Source of the DNA: Monomorium pharaonis
Lineage: Eukaryota > Arthropoda > Insecta > Hymenoptera > Formicidae
Assembly: GCF_013373865.1 (NCBI RefSeq)
Contig: NC_050470.1
Location: forward strand, 868,001-932,000
Direction: 5' to 3'
Length of the DNA: 64,000 nucleotides
A model generated the notes under the pieces. It saw nothing but the letters and a program-made list of their open reading frames with translations, was not told the origin of the DNA and searched no databases. Shown piece after piece: positions 62,221 to 64,000 of this stretch (the stretch's first letter is position 1; every line of letters begins with the position of its first letter). The position numbers and the translations under genes are program-made.

Positions 62221-64000
62221 GTCTCTTCCTTCTCGTGCTACGCGTTGCACTGTCGCAAAAGAACGACGATAATCGAGAGAGAAAGAGAGACGTGTATCCC
62301 CTCCCTAAGAAGATTATTAAAATTGGGAAAGTATAGGAACAGATTTGCGCGATATATTCCCTCGGTATAAGTGGATTCCCCAAAAATTTGATGCACAAAG
62401 TGGACAATGTAATCCCGAAAGGAAGATTACTACCTATCAAAGAGATTACGTTCGCGCAACTGAAACGCTGGGAGAGGACAAACATGCCGTTTTGTGCCTG
62501 GCGAAGGCATTCTCAACGTACTATCGTCGTTTGTAACGCCGCGAGTTACAGTCATAAAAAACGATCGTCATTCGCGATGACAAATCATAAAATCGCGCTC
62601 GAGAAAAAGCCGAGTTAAATCGAAATTGATATTTCGATATAAACGAATTACGCAAATACATGCAAATACATATTTAACAGGATTGTAAACGTGCTGTTGA
62701 ATCAAATTAAAAGAAAAGATATTTAAAAACAACTCGTGGAAAATTTTGTGCTCGAGAAGACTCGATTTGCTCTCTCGGTCTGTGCGGCGATTGAAATTGC
62801 GTATCGTTTCGGTACATTTCGCAGCCGAGGGCCTTGAATCGGTCACGTATAGCGGTCAAGTTTTTGTGAATCATCTCTCGCGTATGACGAAACAGATTTT
62901 TGACATTGATCTACATCCACGAAAGTTACAACTCGTTATTCGCTCGCTCCTGCCGCGACATAATTGTTATCTGTTGTTAACAAGCTGTTGAAATCGCACA
63001 CATTCGTATCGTTTCCCTCGCGGATAATGCTACTTTAATCGTTTTATTCTCGCGTCTCGACAGCAAGTCTCTCTTTTCATCCGACTGGCAGCAATTTGTT
63101 GGGCAATCTGTGCGCATGTGGAACACGCGAGCAGACTTTGTTCTCATCTGGAAGGTGTCAATCTCGAAGAATAATTTTATAGCTAACGTAGCGCATAATG
63201 CAGCAGGCTCTCGAACAATAGATCGCGACGATAGATATGAACCGCAAGTTGGCCATTTTTTATCGTACTTTTCATATGTTTTTGAACTGAGATTCAGAAT
63301 TCGGATAACTTTCTCATTATCGATTTAAGTTTTTTCAATACGTCTGTTAGAAAATTTATGACAATGTAATATCCTTCGGCCTTCGTTTTTCTACTAGTCA
63401 AAATTTTAATTTAAATATTTTTAGATTTTAAATTCTAACATTTATCCCGGACAATCGAGCGTAATCTTTTTGCCGTCCAACTAATAAAACATTAAAAAAG
63501 TAACGGCATATAAAATTACAAAAATCGTAAAAATTATGAAATTTTTGCAAGTTTTACATCGTTTCGTAACTCTCTATCTTGCCTCACGCTGTCGATTTTT
63601 CCTGTTCTTTCGATGCTGTAATTGTATACGTTGTAATGCGCGATCAAGCTAAATGCATTCTATCTCATCTAAGATGCGTAACCTCGCGCGCAACCTTACA
63701 AGTTGCGTCAACGTTTACTTCAACGATTCTTACGACCCACTATACACGATTCACGAAAAATCTGGAGCTTTTTCGAACCATTTTACAGAAACTTGTCTAA
63801 TCAGTAATGTTCACGCAAATGTATATCAAATTTCAAGATACTAGACTTTTTTTACATATAATACTTAAACATTTCGTGATTAAATTTATTTCGATATATT
63901 TAAAGTTTACGCAAGCAAATACTTCTTACTCTATAATCATATTTAATATACTTGCTACTAAATTCAAATGTTCGTTAAGTTTAGTGTTTTCTTTTGTATC
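62219..64000. other. Gene-free right end of window
   Basis: No frame over about 120 codons and no recognisable motif. An exon of a gene lying mostly beyond the window could be present but is not visible. Confidence 0.45.

Noticed and set aside
62025..62485. Frames rich in Ser-Leu or Arg-Glu at the GC/CT repeat
   Set aside because: Products of dinucleotide repeats on both strands; no homology or splice support.
1..64000. Intact transposase, reverse transcriptase, viral, rRNA or tRNA genes
   Set aside because: No DDE/DDD, reverse-transcriptase or viral protein motif and no cloverleaf with proper internal promoter boxes was seen. The mobile elements here are non-coding foldback types only.

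Overview
The window is animal nuclear DNA, most likely from an insect and probably a hymenopteran such as an ant. The genes are split by many short AT-rich introns with GT-AG borders. The proteins read as arthropod orthologues of conserved animal genes. CpG-rich patches sit in a very AT-rich background with many simple repeats and short foldback elements. The insect call rests on protein resemblance and gene structure; the ant call is inference.

Five protein-coding genes can be rebuilt by joining exons whose reading phases agree at every junction. From left to right they are: inositol-pentakisphosphate 2-kinase (+, 9.93-12.11 kb, amino-terminal exon not found); neurofibromin/Nf1 (+, 14.25-28.29 kb, 24 coding exons, about 2,756 codons, complete); ribonucleotide reductase large subunit (+, 32.30-36.25 kb, 11 exons, 824 codons, complete); a small SERF/4F5 protein (+, 38.85-40.26 kb, 3 exons, 65 codons, complete); and a glucose-6-phosphate 1-epimerase (-, 47.22-44.08 kb, last four exons, first exon not found). 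The first four are in tandem on the plus strand. The fifth converges on SERF across about 3.8 kb of AT-rich spacer. They share no pathway: inositol phosphate synthesis, Ras down-regulation, dNTP synthesis, amyloid/proteostasis modulation and hexose-phosphate anomer conversion. There is no operon logic.

The rest is accessory DNA. Positions 1-9,540 hold no recognisable gene. They carry two foldback/MITE-like elements and a 2.6-kb minisatellite of 11-bp units with a 521-bp higher-order repeat. A 1.8-kb inverted repeat lies between the reductase and SERF genes, and small foldback elements sit inside introns of the reductase and epimerase genes. Positions 47.2-64 kb contain no gene I can support. 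They hold CpG-rich stretches, CT, GGC and CAG tracts, one diverged dispersed repeat and one unexplained long open frame near 49.1-50.0 kb.

I see no CRISPR array, rRNA, tRNA, intact transposase or prokaryote-type system, and nothing that amounts to a new multi-gene system. The best second-look items are a reductase with a shortened, altered specificity loop, a GC-AG intron in Nf1, the large inverted repeat, the minisatellite just upstream of a kinase gene lacking its visible 5' exon, and a small GC-rich hairpin-dense island at 13.5-13.7 kb.
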